Source: Halovenus salina (GTDB lineage: Archaea; Halobacteriota; Halobacteria; Halobacteriales; Haloarculaceae). Taken from it: a stretch of 64,000 nucleotides of DNA. The notes below the pieces were generated by a model. The model was not told the DNA's origin. It worked only from the letters and a program-made list of their open reading frames with translations, and did not search any database. Positions within the stretch are counted from its first letter, which is position 1; each line of letters opens with the position of its first letter. Positions 50,282-59,340 of this stretch are shown here, piece after piece. The stretch spans positions 3,100,001 through 3,164,000 of the forward strand of contig NZ_CP112972.1 of assembly GCF_026410925.1 (NCBI RefSeq), given 5' to 3'. The position numbers were made by a program, and so were the translations under genes.

Positions 50282-52348
50282 TTACGCCTCGTTTTCGCGC
50301 TCCGGGTCGTACTCTGCGAACCATGCGTCGAGAGTTTCCAGCCGATGGATTGCGCGGTCGGGGTCGCCGACGTTGTGATGTTCGTCCGGGTAGATGACGA
50401 GCTTGGCGTCGACGCCCTGTTTGCGGACCGAGACGTACAGTTGCTCGGACTGACTCGGCGGACACCGGTGGTCGTTCTCGCCGGCAGTCACGAGAAGCGG
50501 CGTCTCGACGTTCCCCACATCGGTGATTGCAGAGGCTGCCTCGTAGGCGTCGGGGTTCTCCCAGGGGAGTCCGAAGTCGGCTTCGAGCCAGTTCTGTGAG
50601 TCGTCCGTGCCGAACGACGAGCGCAGGTCGTAGATGCCGTGTTCGGCCGCGGCGGCGGCCCACCGGTCGTCCTGGGTGACGAGATAGCCGGTGTTGACGC
50701 CACCCTGTGAGAAGCCGGTCGGGAACAGACGGTCGGGGTCGGCCCACCCCCGGTCGAGCAGTTCGTCGACGCCCGCGAGCAGGTCGGCGACCTCGTGAGT
50801 TCCCCACTCTCCTTTCAGCGACTCACAGAAGTCACGACCGTAGGAGGTCGACCCGTGGTAGTTCACCCTGCAGACGAGATACCCACGCGAGGTGAACAAG
50901 GCGTTCTGGAACCGGAATCCGGGCTCGTCGTACGTCATTGGCCCGCCGTGGATGCTCAGTATCACCCCGCGCTCGTCGGGGTTCTCAGGGTCGAAATCGT
51001 CGGGGTAGTACACCAGTCCCTCGACCTCGTCGCCGCGTGCGCCCTCAAAGCTGAGACGCGTACACTCTGGGACCGGGTGTTCGTCGAGGAAGTCGTCGTT
51101 GACGGCCGTGAGTCTCGTCCGTTCGGCGTCGGAGGCGTCGATGTCACCGGCGTCGAGTGCGAACAGGTCCGTTCCTTCCGTCGGCGCGGAGGCCGCGAAG
51201 ACGACGGTATCGCCGCCGACGTCCATCGTGCCGACTGTTTCGAGGTCGCCCTGGCGCTCGTAGACGCGTTCCGCGCCGCCCTTGGCGTCACACCGGACGA
51301 ACCGTGTCCGTCCCTTGTCGCCGACCAGCGACAGCAGCGTCTCCGAATCGACCCACGCCGGAGCGCCGCGGCCGAGCGTCCGGTCCAGTCCGTCGGTGAC
51401 CGACCAGAACTCCTCCCTGTCGGCGACGAACAGCTCTGTGGGGGTGTACCAGTTCTCCGGGTCGCTGGCGGTGAAGGCGAGTCGGTCGCCGTCGGGACTC
51501 CAGACCGGGCTGGCCGCCGCGTGGTCGCTCGTCGTCACCTTCCGGCGGTTGCCCCCGTCGGGGTCGATGGTGTAGATATCTCTGACGTAACTGTCGTCGG
51601 GCCAGTCGGTGTGGCTCGCGGTGTAGGCGATGCGGTCGTCTGGTCCCCAGGCGGGGTCGAGGCCGCCGGCAAAGCCGTAGCCGCCGTCGTTTGCCTCGTC
51701 GATGCGTTCTATCTCTTGTGTCGCAACGTCGACGACGAAGAGGTAGGTGGTCACCTCGTCGAGATACCCCTGTCCGTCGTACTTGTGCTGGAGGCGCTCG
51801 ACCTCGATCGGGCCGCCGTCCTCGCGCTGGTCGAGATACTCCTGCTGTTCGTCGGTCGGGTCGCGGGCGGCGACAACCAGGCGGTCGCCGTCTGGCCCCC
51901 AGTCGAACGAGGAGACACCCTCGTCGTGGTCGGTGAGCTGTGTTGCGTCTCCACCCAACTCCATGTCGAACGCCCAGACCTGCGGCTTCGGGCCACCGGC
52001 GTCACTCTCTGCGTCTTCGTCGTCTTCGTTATCGCTGTCGTCGTCTCCGTCGTCGTCCTCGTCGTCCTCATCGTCTCGGCCTACGCGGAGGTCCGGGTCG
52101 CGCTCGCGGGTGGTGAGAAAGGCGAGCATCGAGCCGTCCGGACTCCACTTCGGGCTGGAACCGTCGGAGGCACGCGTCAGTCTGTGGGGTTCTCGCGTTC
52201 CGTCTGTCGGGGCGACCCACAGGGAGTTGACCGCCTCCTCCTCGGTCGGGTCGTACTCCTTTGTGAGGAAGGCGACGCGCTCGCCGTCGGGGGAGACAGC
52301 AGCGTCGCCTATTTGCGTGATGTCGTACAGTGCGTCAGCGTCTATCAC
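50282..52348 (-). CDS. S9-family serine peptidase (acylaminoacyl/dipeptidyl peptidase type)
   Basis: About 688 residues. The N-terminal beta-propeller has TolB-like repeats (AAVSPDGERVAFLT, PKWSPDGSMLAF, PVWSPDGDRLAFTA). The C-terminal alpha/beta hydrolase has the nucleophile in FPTGFSQGGVNTG, Asp in TAGENDHRCPPS and His in YPDEHHNVGDPD. A run of Asp/Glu (about residues 105-135) is inserted in the propeller, a halophilic feature. It cleaves small peptides in the cytosol. The start GTG 52348 is chosen because a TATA box lies 25 bp before it; a longer frame to 52444 would put the TATA inside the gene. Confidence 0.85.
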   Translation of the reverse strand: MIDADALYDITQIGDAAVSPDGERVAFLTKEYDPTEEEAVNSLWVAPTDGTREPHRLTRASDGSSPKWSPDGSMLAFLTTRERDPDLRVGRDDEDDEDDDGDDDSDNEDDEDAESDAGGPKPQVWAFDMELGGDATQLTDHDEGVSSFDWGPDGDRLVVAARDPTDEQQEYLDQREDGGPIEVERLQHKYDGQGYLDEVTTYLFVVDVATQEIERIDEANDGGYGFAGGLDPAWGPDDRIAYTASHTDWPDDSYVRDIYTIDPDGGNRRKVTTSDHAAASPVWSPDGDRLAFTASDPENWYTPTELFVADREEFWSVTDGLDRTLGRGAPAWVDSETLLSLVGDKGRTRFVRCDAKGGAERVYERQGDLETVGTMDVGGDTVVFAASAPTEGTDLFALDAGDIDASDAERTRLTAVNDDFLDEHPVPECTRLSFEGARGDEVEGLVYYPDDFDPENPDERGVILSIHGGPMTYDEPGFRFQNALFTSRGYLVCRVNYHGSTSYGRDFCESLKGEWGTHEVADLLAGVDELLDRGWADPDRLFPTGFSQGGVNTGYLVTQDDRWAAAAAEHGIYDLRSSFGTDDSQNWLEADFGLPWENPDAYEAASAITDVGNVETPLLVTAGENDHRCPPSQSEQLYVSVRKQGVDAKLVIYPDEHHNVGDPDRAIHRLETLDAWFAEYDPERENEA

Positions 52349-52371
52349 GGGTTGGCACTTGTCGCTGTCTC

Positions 52372-52378
52372 TTATAAT
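52372..52378 (-). promoter_or_regulatory. TATA box of the S9 peptidase
   Basis: attataa on the minus strand, about 25 bp before the GTG at 52348. It decides the start: the transcript would begin at or near that codon. Confidence 0.5.
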
Positions 52379-52448
52379 GATTCTCACTTGCCCACGAGTG
52401 GCGGTCACGAAACGCCAGGCGTTTACTGACGGCACGGCAACCACGGAT

Positions 52449-52796
52449 ATGGACGGCGAAATCTCCGCCGACGAACTGCAGTCACTTCTCGACGACGACG
52501 CCGCAACAGTTGTCGATATCCGGAATCCGATGGCCTACAGCCAGGGCCACATTCCGGAGAGTCGCAACATTCCGCTCGAATCGCTGCCGCGAGAGGTCGA
52601 CCAGCTCGACGACGCCGACCACGTGGTGACCGTCTGTCCCCACGGGAAGGCGAGCGTCCGAGCGGCCCGGCTCATCGCCTCCTTCGAGGGGTTCGACGGG
52701 CGGGTCGACAGTCTCGAACCCGGTATCACCGGCTGGGACGGTCCGACCGCGACCGAGCACGAGAACGAGGACGACTCGCCGGCTGCCCCCTTTTAA
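52449..52796 (+). CDS. Rhodanese-domain protein
   Basis: 115 residues, a single rhodanese domain: ISADELQSLLDDDAATVVDI, NPMAYSQGHIPESRNIPL and the active-site loop VTVCPHGKASVRAARLI with catalytic Cys63. It transfers sulfane sulfur, for example from thiosulfate or a persulfide. An acidic tail ends the chain. The ATG at 52449 begins the domain properly; a long frame upstream is the shadow of the S9 gene. Confidence 0.9.
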   Translation: MDGEISADELQSLLDDDAATVVDIRNPMAYSQGHIPESRNIPLESLPREVDQLDDADHVVTVCPHGKASVRAARLIASFEGFDGRVDSLEPGITGWDGPTATEHENEDDSPAAPF

Positions 52797-52847
52797 TCCC
52801 TCTCGGCGTAGCGACACCTCTTTGGGTCCCCTTCCGGAACAACGACT

Positions 52848-54965
52848 ATGGAACCAAAGCGGGAGCTGACGAGCGTCGATATTGCGGCCTTTGCCGGCGA
52901 GTTTGCGGCATATGAGGGTGCACGTCTAGACAAGGCGTATCTCTACGACGACGGACTGGTCCGACTGAAGCTGCGCCACTACGACCGCGGGCGCGTCGAG
53001 CTACTGCTCGATACCGGCGAGACGAAACACCTCCGGGTGGCGACGCCCGAGCGCGTCCCTCCGGCCCCCGAGCGGCCGCCGAACTTTGCGATGATGCTTC
53101 GCAACCGGATGGAGGGGGCCGAACTCGTCGGCATCGAGCAGTTCGAGTTCGACCGCATCGTCCAGATACATTTCGAGCGCGACGACGCCAGAACGACCAT
53201 CGTCGCCGAGCTGTTCGGAGACGGCAACATCGCGGTACTCGACGGTAACGGCGAGGTGGTCGACTGTCTCGATACGGTCCGGCTGAAATCCCGGACCGTC
53301 GCGCCGGGGTCGGTCTACGAGTTCCCCGACGCTCGGTTCAATCCCCTTGCCGTCGACATCGACGGCTTCGTCGCCAGGATGGACCAATCAAACACGGATG
53401 TCGTCCGGACGCTTGCGACACAGCTGAACCTCGGCGGCCTCTGGGCCGAGGAACTCTGCACCCGGGCAGGCGTCGAGAAAACACTCGACATCCAGGAGGC
53501 AGACCGGGAGAACTACGAACGAATCTACGAGGTGGTACAGGACCTCGCCGCGCGACTCGGCCGCGGCGACCTCGACGCCAATATCTACTTCGAGACCGAC
53601 GGCGAGAGCCGTACCGCCGTTGACGTGACGCCGGTTCCACTGGAGGAAAACTCCCACCTGGCGCGGGAGGGGTACGACAAGTTCACCGATGCACTCGACG
53701 CTTACTTCGCCGGTCTGGGAGAGGACGACGACGATGACGTGCCCGCAGACAGCACGCCACAGCGCCCGGACTTCGAGGCCGAAATCGAGAAGAAAGAACG
53801 CATCATCGAACAGCAGGAAGGTGCAATCGAGAACTTCGAGCGACAGGCCGAAACAGAGCGAGAGAAAGGTGAGGCGCTATATGCCCACTACGACCTGGTC
53901 GACAACGTCCTCTCGACAGTCAGAGAGGCACGCGAGGAGGGAACGCCCTGGGACGATATCGAGGCCAGATTCGAGGAGGGGAAAGAACGCGGCATCGAGG
54001 AGGCCGAAGCCGTCAACGCAGTCGACGGCAGCGAGGCCACGGTGAGTCTCACGGTTGGCGGCCACGACGTGACACTCCGGGTGAGCGACGGTGTCGAGAA
54101 AAACGCCGACCGCATCTACCAGGAGGCAAAGCGTATCGAAGGCAAAAAGGAGGGCGCACAGGCCGCCATCGAGAACACCCGCGAGGAACTCGAGGCGATA
54201 CAACAGCGCCGTGAGGAGTGGGACGCCGACGACGAGACCGAGGAACCAGAGGCCGAATCGGAGGACGTCGACTGGCTCGAACGGCCCTCGATTCCAGTCA
54301 GGTCCTCTGAAGAGTGGTACGAATCGTATCGTTGGTTCCATACAAGCGACGGCTTTCTCGTCATCGGGGGGCGCAACGCCGACCAGAACGAGGAACTCGT
54401 CAAGAAGTACCTCTCGCGGGGAGACCGCTTTTTCCACACACAGGCCCACGGCGGTCCCGCGACGATACTGAAAGCCACCGGTCCGAGCGAGTCCTACGAC
54501 GAGGATATCGAGATTCCCAATCGCTCGAAGGAGGAAGCCGCCCAGTTCGCAGTCTCGTACTCGTCTATCTGGAAGGAAGGGAAATTCGAGGCCGACGTCT
54601 ACATGGTCGGCGAGGACCAGGTCTCGAAGACGCCAGAGAGCGGCGAGTACCTAGAGAAAGGCGGCTTCGCAATCCGTGGGGACCGGACGTACTTCGAGGA
54701 CACACCAGTCAGCGTGGCCGTCGGTATCACCTGTGAGCCAGAGACACGTGTCATCGGCGGGCCACCGTCGACAATTACCGACAGCGCAGAGACAAGCATT
54801 GTCGTCGAACCCGGCAAATACGCCCAAAACGACATTGCGAAGCGACTCTACCGGGAGTTCAAGGGGCGCTTCGAAGACGAAACCTTCGTACGAAAAATCG
54901 CCAGTCCCGACCTCATCCAGGAGTTTCTGCCGCCGGGACAGAGTTCGATGGTCGGCGTCGAGTAA
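52848..54965 (+). CDS. rqcH: RqcH/NEMF (Rqc2) ribosome-rescue factor
   Basis: 705 residues. The NFACT-N domain has the conserved Asp102-Arg103 pair in EFDRIVQIHFE and NFAMMLRNRMEGAELV. A helix-hairpin part follows (LWAEELCTRAGVEKTLDI), then two coiled coils (about 310-345 and 430-465) and the NFACT-R/DUF814 domain (WYESYRWFHTSDGFLVIGGR, HTQAHGGPATILK). It binds the large subunit with a stuck peptidyl-tRNA and, in related systems, adds an Ala tail. An acidic linker lies between domains. Confidence 0.92.
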   Translation: MEPKRELTSVDIAAFAGEFAAYEGARLDKAYLYDDGLVRLKLRHYDRGRVELLLDTGETKHLRVATPERVPPAPERPPNFAMMLRNRMEGAELVGIEQFEFDRIVQIHFERDDARTTIVAELFGDGNIAVLDGNGEVVDCLDTVRLKSRTVAPGSVYEFPDARFNPLAVDIDGFVARMDQSNTDVVRTLATQLNLGGLWAEELCTRAGVEKTLDIQEADRENYERIYEVVQDLAARLGRGDLDANIYFETDGESRTAVDVTPVPLEENSHLAREGYDKFTDALDAYFAGLGEDDDDDVPADSTPQRPDFEAEIEKKERIIEQQEGAIENFERQAETEREKGEALYAHYDLVDNVLSTVREAREEGTPWDDIEARFEEGKERGIEEAEAVNAVDGSEATVSLTVGGHDVTLRVSDGVEKNADRIYQEAKRIEGKKEGAQAAIENTREELEAIQQRREEWDADDETEEPEAESEDVDWLERPSIPVRSSEEWYESYRWFHTSDGFLVIGGRNADQNEELVKKYLSRGDRFFHTQAHGGPATILKATGPSESYDEDIEIPNRSKEEAAQFAVSYSSIWKEGKFEADVYMVGEDQVSKTPESGEYLEKGGFAIRGDRTYFEDTPVSVAVGITCEPETRVIGGPPSTITDSAETSIVVEPGKYAQNDIAKRLYREFKGRFEDETFVRKIASPDLIQEFLPPGQSSMVGVE

Positions 54966-54969
54966 CTCG

Positions 54970-55084
54970 TAGTGGTTATTGCGGCTATTTTCGTGGTCGC
55001 GTACCGACAACAGTATCAAGACAGTCTGAGACCAGCGAACCGTGTCAACTCAACGGTAAAGACTCACAATACCCACTATCAGAC
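54970..55084 (+). repeat. 115-bp dispersed repeat, copy 2
   Basis: It aligns without gaps to 25217-25331. It starts 5 bp after the rqcH stop, and its last six bases run into the end of the convergent acyl-CoA dehydrogenase gene. The right end (ccactatcagac) matches copy 1 best. Confidence 0.7.
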
Positions 55085-56239
55085 CATTCCTTTGCCCTGG
55101 AGTTCGCGGGCGATGATGTTCTTCTGAATCTCGGTCGTCCCCTCGTAAATCTGGGTGATTTTGGCGTCGCGATAGAGTCGCTCGACGTCGAAGTCGTCGA
55201 CGTAGCCGGCACCGCCGTGAATCTGGAGCGCTTCGTCGACCACATCGACCGCGACGCGGGAGCCGTACTCCTTCGCCATCGAGGCCAGCATCGTCAGGTC
55301 CTCCTCGTTGTCGTTGTCCTGACACCACGCCGACTTGTAGGTCAACATTCGAGCGGCCTCGGTCTTGGTGAACATATCCGAGATTTTGTGCTGGATGGCC
55401 TGGAACTCGCCGATAGAGCGGCCGAACTGCTCGCGCTCGTCGGCGTACTGAAGAGCGCGCTCTGCGGCACCTTTCGCGATGCCGACGCCCTGTGCGGCGA
55501 CGGCGGTCCGGGTCTCATCGAAGAACTGCATCTGCTGGAGGAAGCCCGCCCCGCGCGTGCCCACGAGATTCTCCTCAGGAACGCGTACGTCGTCGAAGAT
55601 AAGTTCTGCCGTATCTGAGGCACGAATACCCAGCTTCCCCGTGATTTTCTCGGCCGAGAACCCGTCCCGGTCGGTCTCGATGATGATTTGAGAGAAGCCG
55701 TTGTACCGACCCTCTGCGTCGGGATCGGTCTCACAGAGTGCAACGACGTAGTCGGCGACGGTCCCGTTCGTAATCCACATCTTGTTGCCGTTGATGACGA
55801 ACTCGTCGCCGTCTTTCTCGGCGCGCGTCGAGATAGAGGACACGTCAGAGCCAGCGTGTGGCTCGCTGATAGCCGCACCAGCGACCGCCTCGCCCTCGGC
55901 GACTGGCGGGAGATACTCCTCTTTCTGTTCCTCGGTGCCGAACTCGACGATGTTCTCGGTTCCGAACGAGGTGGAGACGATACAGAGCGCGATACCTGGG
56001 TCAGCGGCGAACAACTCCTCGATGATGAGCATCGTCTCCAGCGACGAGTAGCCGGCACCGCCGTACTCCAGAGGGATGTTCGACCCCGTCAGCCCCATCT
56101 CGGCGGCCTTGTCGACGACTTCATGGGGATATTTTTCCTCGCGGTCGTACTCGCCGGCGACTGGCTTGACCTCGTTCTCGGCGAACTCTCGGACTGTGTT
56201 CTTGATCTGTTGTTGCTCCTGTGATAGTCCAAACTCCAT
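55079..56239 (-). CDS. Acyl-CoA dehydrogenase
   Basis: 386 residues, full length. The FAD/substrate motifs are [33 protein letters not shown] and [12 protein letters not shown], with the catalytic base Glu366 in [12 protein letters not shown]. It introduces the first double bond in fatty-acid or branched-chain acyl-CoA breakdown. The Glu at the short-chain position suggests short to medium chains. It is divergent from the beta-oxidation fusion gene, which fits one pathway. Confidence 0.92.
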   Translation of the reverse strand: MEFGLSQEQQQIKNTVREFAENEVKPVAGEYDREEKYPHEVVDKAAEMGLTGSNIPLEYGGAGYSSLETMLIIEELFAADPGIALCIVSTSFGTENIVEFGTEEQKEEYLPPVAEGEAVAGAAISEPHAGSDVSSISTRAEKDGDEFVINGNKMWITNGTVADYVVALCETDPDAEGRYNGFSQIIIETDRDGFSAEKITGKLGIRASDTAELIFDDVRVPEENLVGTRGAGFLQQMQFFDETRTAVAAQGVGIAKGAAERALQYADEREQFGRSIGEFQAIQHKISDMFTKTEAARMLTYKSAWCQDNDNEEDLTMLASMAKEYGSRVAVDVVDEALQIHGGAGYVDDFDVERLYRDAKITQIYEGTTEIQKNIIARELQGKGMV

Positions 56240-56359
56240 GAGTAAGTGTTACACACCATCCCAGATAACCGTTTTCATACCCTAATAAACTCACTGAGAG
56301 TTTTTCAGTGAACGAACGAAAACGTTGAAGCCGCGGGCGCGAGTCTAGCAGGACGAACT

Positions 56360-58330
56360 ATGCAACCCGAAGATATCGAGACAATAACGGTTCTCGGCGC
56401 AGGAACGATGGGCCACGGCATCGCAGAGGTCGCCGCACTGGCCGGCTACGATGTTCGCCTCCGTGATATAAACGAGGAGCTGGTTGAAGAGGGATACGAC
56501 CAGATTGAGTGGAGTCTGAACAAACTCGCAGAGAAAGACCGCATCAGCGAGGACCTCCGTGACGAGGCAGTCGACAGCGTTACGCCTGTTGTCGAGATGA
56601 GCGAGGCCGTCGACGAGACGGATGTCGTCATCGAGGCCATCGTCGAGAATATGGACATCAAGAAGGATGTCTACGAGGAGGTCTCCGAACACTGTCCGGA
56701 CCACACGATTTTCGCCTCGAACACGTCCAGTCTCTCTATCACCGAACTCTCCGAGGCGACTGACCGACCCGAGCAGTTCTGTGGGATGCACTTCTTCAAT
56801 CCGCCGGTCCGGATGGACCTCGTCGAGGTCATCCGCGGCGAGCACACCGACGATGAAACGATGGACACAATCGAGGCCCTCGCAGAGGCCCTCGACAAGA
56901 AACCAGTCCGGGTCCGCAAAGACGTACCCGGGTTTATCGTCAACCGCATCCTCGTCCCGCTGATGAACGAGGCCTGCTGGATTGTCGAGGAGGGCGACGC
57001 GACAATCGCCGAGGTCGACTCGACGACGAAATACGACATCGGCCTGCCGATGGGCGCGTTCGAACTGGGCGACCAGGTCGGTATCGACGTGACATACCAC
57101 GTTCTCGAATACATGCACGAGGTCCTGGGCGAGCCATACGAGCCGTGCCCGCTCCTCGAAGAGAAAGTCGAGAGCGAGGACCTCGGCCGCAAGACCGGTG
57201 CCGGATTCTACGACTACGAGGACGGCGACGGCGCGGAGGTCCCTGCTGACGAGAGCCGCGAGGACGTGCGTGACAGACTCAACGCCGTGCTGGCAAACGA
57301 GACCGGCAAGCTTCTGGAAGCCGAGGTCGCACCCATCGAAGACATCGACGAGGCAGTCAAGCTGGGCGGGCGCTGGCCCGACGGTCCCGGCAAGATATGT
57401 GACGACACCGGTCTGGACAGTCTCGTCCAGACGCTCGAAGCACACCACGAGGAGACGGGCCACGGTCGCTACGAGGTCTCGGACGGTCTCCGCGAGGCCG
57501 CCGAGGAGGGTGGCTTCTACGGAGCTGACGAGGAAAGTGAGGGTCACGACTTCGAGAACGTTCGAATCGAGTACCCCGAAGAGATGGTGGGCCATATCGT
57601 CCTCGACCGCCCCCACCAGCTCAACACGGTCAACCTCGAGATGATTGAGGAGTTCAGCGCGGCAATTGACGTACTGGAAGACGACGATGACGTACGTGGA
57701 GTTCTCGTCACGGGCGCGGGCGACCGCGCGTTCAGCGCCGGGGCCGACGCCATGGGGATGGCGAGCAAGGCCAACCCCATCGACGCCGTCGAACTCTCCC
57801 GCGCCGGCCAGGACGCCTGGGGCAAGCTTGAATCCAGTTCGATGCCGACGGTTGTCGGTATCGACGGCTACTGTCTTGGTGGTGGCATGGAGCTGGCCAC
57901 CTGTGCGGATATGCGCGTCGCGACCGAGCGGTCGACGTTCGGCCAGCCCGAGTTCAACCTCGGGCTCCTCCCCGGCTGGGGCGGCACCCAGCGCCTGAAA
58001 CACCTCCTCGGCGAGAGTCGCGCGAAAGAGATCATCTTCACCGCGGACCACTACGACGCCGAGACGATGCACGACTGGGGATTCGTCAACCGCCTCGTCG
58101 ACAACGACGACCTCGAATCCGCCGCCCTCGAGCTTGCGGCCGACCTCGCCGCCGGGCCGCCGCTGGCGATGGAGTACGCAAAGAAGGCGATGCTCGCTGG
58201 CCGCGACGACACCGAGGCGGGCCTCGAAACCGAGGCCTTTGCCTTCGGCCACCTCATCGCCACCGAGGACGTGATGGAAGGCGTCTCGAAAATCCAGAGC
58301 GACGAAGACCCCGAGTTCGAGGGCAAATAA
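56360..58330 (+). CDS. Fused 3-hydroxyacyl-CoA dehydrogenase and enoyl-CoA hydratase
   Basis: 656 residues. The N-terminal part (1-385) is the dehydrogenase: TVLGAGTMGHGIAEVAALAG for NAD, GMHFFNPPVRMDLVEVI with catalytic His, and PGFIVNRILVPLMNEA. The C-terminal part (about 400-656) is a crotonase: HIVLDRPHQLNTVN, GDRAFSAGADAMGM and GYCLGGGMELATCADM. The order is dehydrogenase first, the reverse of bacterial FadB. It performs steps two and three of beta-oxidation. It starts 120 bp from the divergent acyl-CoA dehydrogenase. Confidence 0.93.
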   Translation: MQPEDIETITVLGAGTMGHGIAEVAALAGYDVRLRDINEELVEEGYDQIEWSLNKLAEKDRISEDLRDEAVDSVTPVVEMSEAVDETDVVIEAIVENMDIKKDVYEEVSEHCPDHTIFASNTSSLSITELSEATDRPEQFCGMHFFNPPVRMDLVEVIRGEHTDDETMDTIEALAEALDKKPVRVRKDVPGFIVNRILVPLMNEACWIVEEGDATIAEVDSTTKYDIGLPMGAFELGDQVGIDVTYHVLEYMHEVLGEPYEPCPLLEEKVESEDLGRKTGAGFYDYEDGDGAEVPADESREDVRDRLNAVLANETGKLLEAEVAPIEDIDEAVKLGGRWPDGPGKICDDTGLDSLVQTLEAHHEETGHGRYEVSDGLREAAEEGGFYGADEESEGHDFENVRIEYPEEMVGHIVLDRPHQLNTVNLEMIEEFSAAIDVLEDDDDVRGVLVTGAGDRAFSAGADAMGMASKANPIDAVELSRAGQDAWGKLESSSMPTVVGIDGYCLGGGMELATCADMRVATERSTFGQPEFNLGLLPGWGGTQRLKHLLGESRAKEIIFTADHYDAETMHDWGFVNRLVDNDDLESAALELAADLAAGPPLAMEYAKKAMLAGRDDTEAGLETEAFAFGHLIATEDVMEGVSKIQSDEDPEFEGK

Positions 58331-58360
58331 CGCGGACGAACAGTTACGGCTGCGCTATCT

Positions 58361-58366
58361 CTTTTT
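58361..58366 (+). terminator. T-run after the beta-oxidation fusion gene
   Basis: CTTTTT about 30 bp past the stop, with no stem required. Consistent with archaeal termination. Confidence 0.35.
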
Positions 58367-58394
58367 GTCTCGAAAAGGGGAACGGGTGTGACCG

Positions 58395-59123
58395 TCAGGA
58401 CGCAGCGTCGTAGGTGACGCTGACGGAGTAGCTGACCGAGACCTGGCCCGTCTGGATGCTCGTTGCGGCACCGTCGGCACCGTCAGTCTGCAGTGCCGAC
58501 TCGAACGTGACCGGGCGGTAGCCACGTTGTGAGGCGTCGACGGTGATGACATCGTTCACGACGAGGTCACCGGCGGTGGCGATGGTCTCGGCCTGGTGAC
58601 GGGCGTCGTCCATCGCGCTCTCGATGGCCTGGTCGCGCAGTTCCTGACGCTTTTCCTCGGAGAGTGTCATATCGAGGCGCTGGATTTCCGCACCTGCACT
58701 CGTCGCCACGTCGACAATGCTGCCGACATCGTCGGGGTCGTTGACCGTAATCTCGAAGGCGTGTCGACCGACGTAGTCCGGCGAATCGGGCTGGTCCCGG
58801 TAGGGCTCTCGGATCTCGAAGTCAGTCGTCTTGTAGTCGACATCTTCCTCGTTCAGTGCTGCTTCGAGTTCCTCGGCGCCGTTCGCCAACTCCTCGCGAA
58901 TCGTTTCTGGGTCCTCTCCTTCGGATTTGATGACGACCTGCACCTTCGCCAGGTCGGGTTGTGCTTCTGCTGACCCCGTTGCACTGACTGAGATACGTTC
59001 GTCTACGGACGATTCCTGAACTGAGTCGGCCCCGACAGCACCTGAGACAGCCATCGCTCCGACGAGCGCGACTGCGAGCACTGTCAGCCCGACTACGGCG
59101 GCTGTTGTGTAGTTACGTCGCAT
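58395..59123 (-). CDS. SIMPL-domain (DUF541) exported protein
   Basis: 242 residues. An N-terminal hydrophobic segment (TTAAVVGLTVLAVALVGAMA) acts as a signal or anchor. The SIMPL pattern follows: RISVSATGSAEAQPDLAKVQ, then the alternating strands (FEITVNDPDDVGSIVDVA, DMTLSEEKRQELRDQAIESA). SIMPL proteins sit outside the membrane and have been tied to stress tolerance, with no defined activity. No lipobox. Confidence 0.88.
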   Translation of the reverse strand: MRRNYTTAAVVGLTVLAVALVGAMAVSGAVGADSVQESSVDERISVSATGSAEAQPDLAKVQVVIKSEGEDPETIREELANGAEELEAALNEEDVDYKTTDFEIREPYRDQPDSPDYVGRHAFEITVNDPDDVGSIVDVATSAGAEIQRLDMTLSEEKRQELRDQAIESAMDDARHQAETIATAGDLVVNDVITVDASQRGYRPVTFESALQTDGADGAATSIQTGQVSVSYSVSVTYDAAS

Positions 59124-59340
59124 ACACGAGTCCGTTCACCCGAATTGGTATTATAAACGACGGAGGCACAAACGACGATTTGAGTGACCGATTCCTCGTC
59201 TGGGCCAGCTGTCGCTGCTGACAGACCGAGGCGTCTCTCTTTCAGGCCCACAATCAGCAAAAAGTGTGGGTAAAATCCGGCCAGATCTGACCGAACGACC
59301 ACAGACTTTAGTACACTGGATTCGAGAACACGTATAGGCT

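Noticed and set aside
51990..52080. Low-complexity GTCGTC-type run as a microsatellite
   Set aside because: It encodes the Asp/Glu run inserted in the S9 propeller and is explained by the coding sequence.
50795..52429. 544-codon plus-strand frame opposite the S9 peptidase
   Set aside because: It is a mirror frame with no domain; the minus strand has the propeller repeats and catalytic triad.
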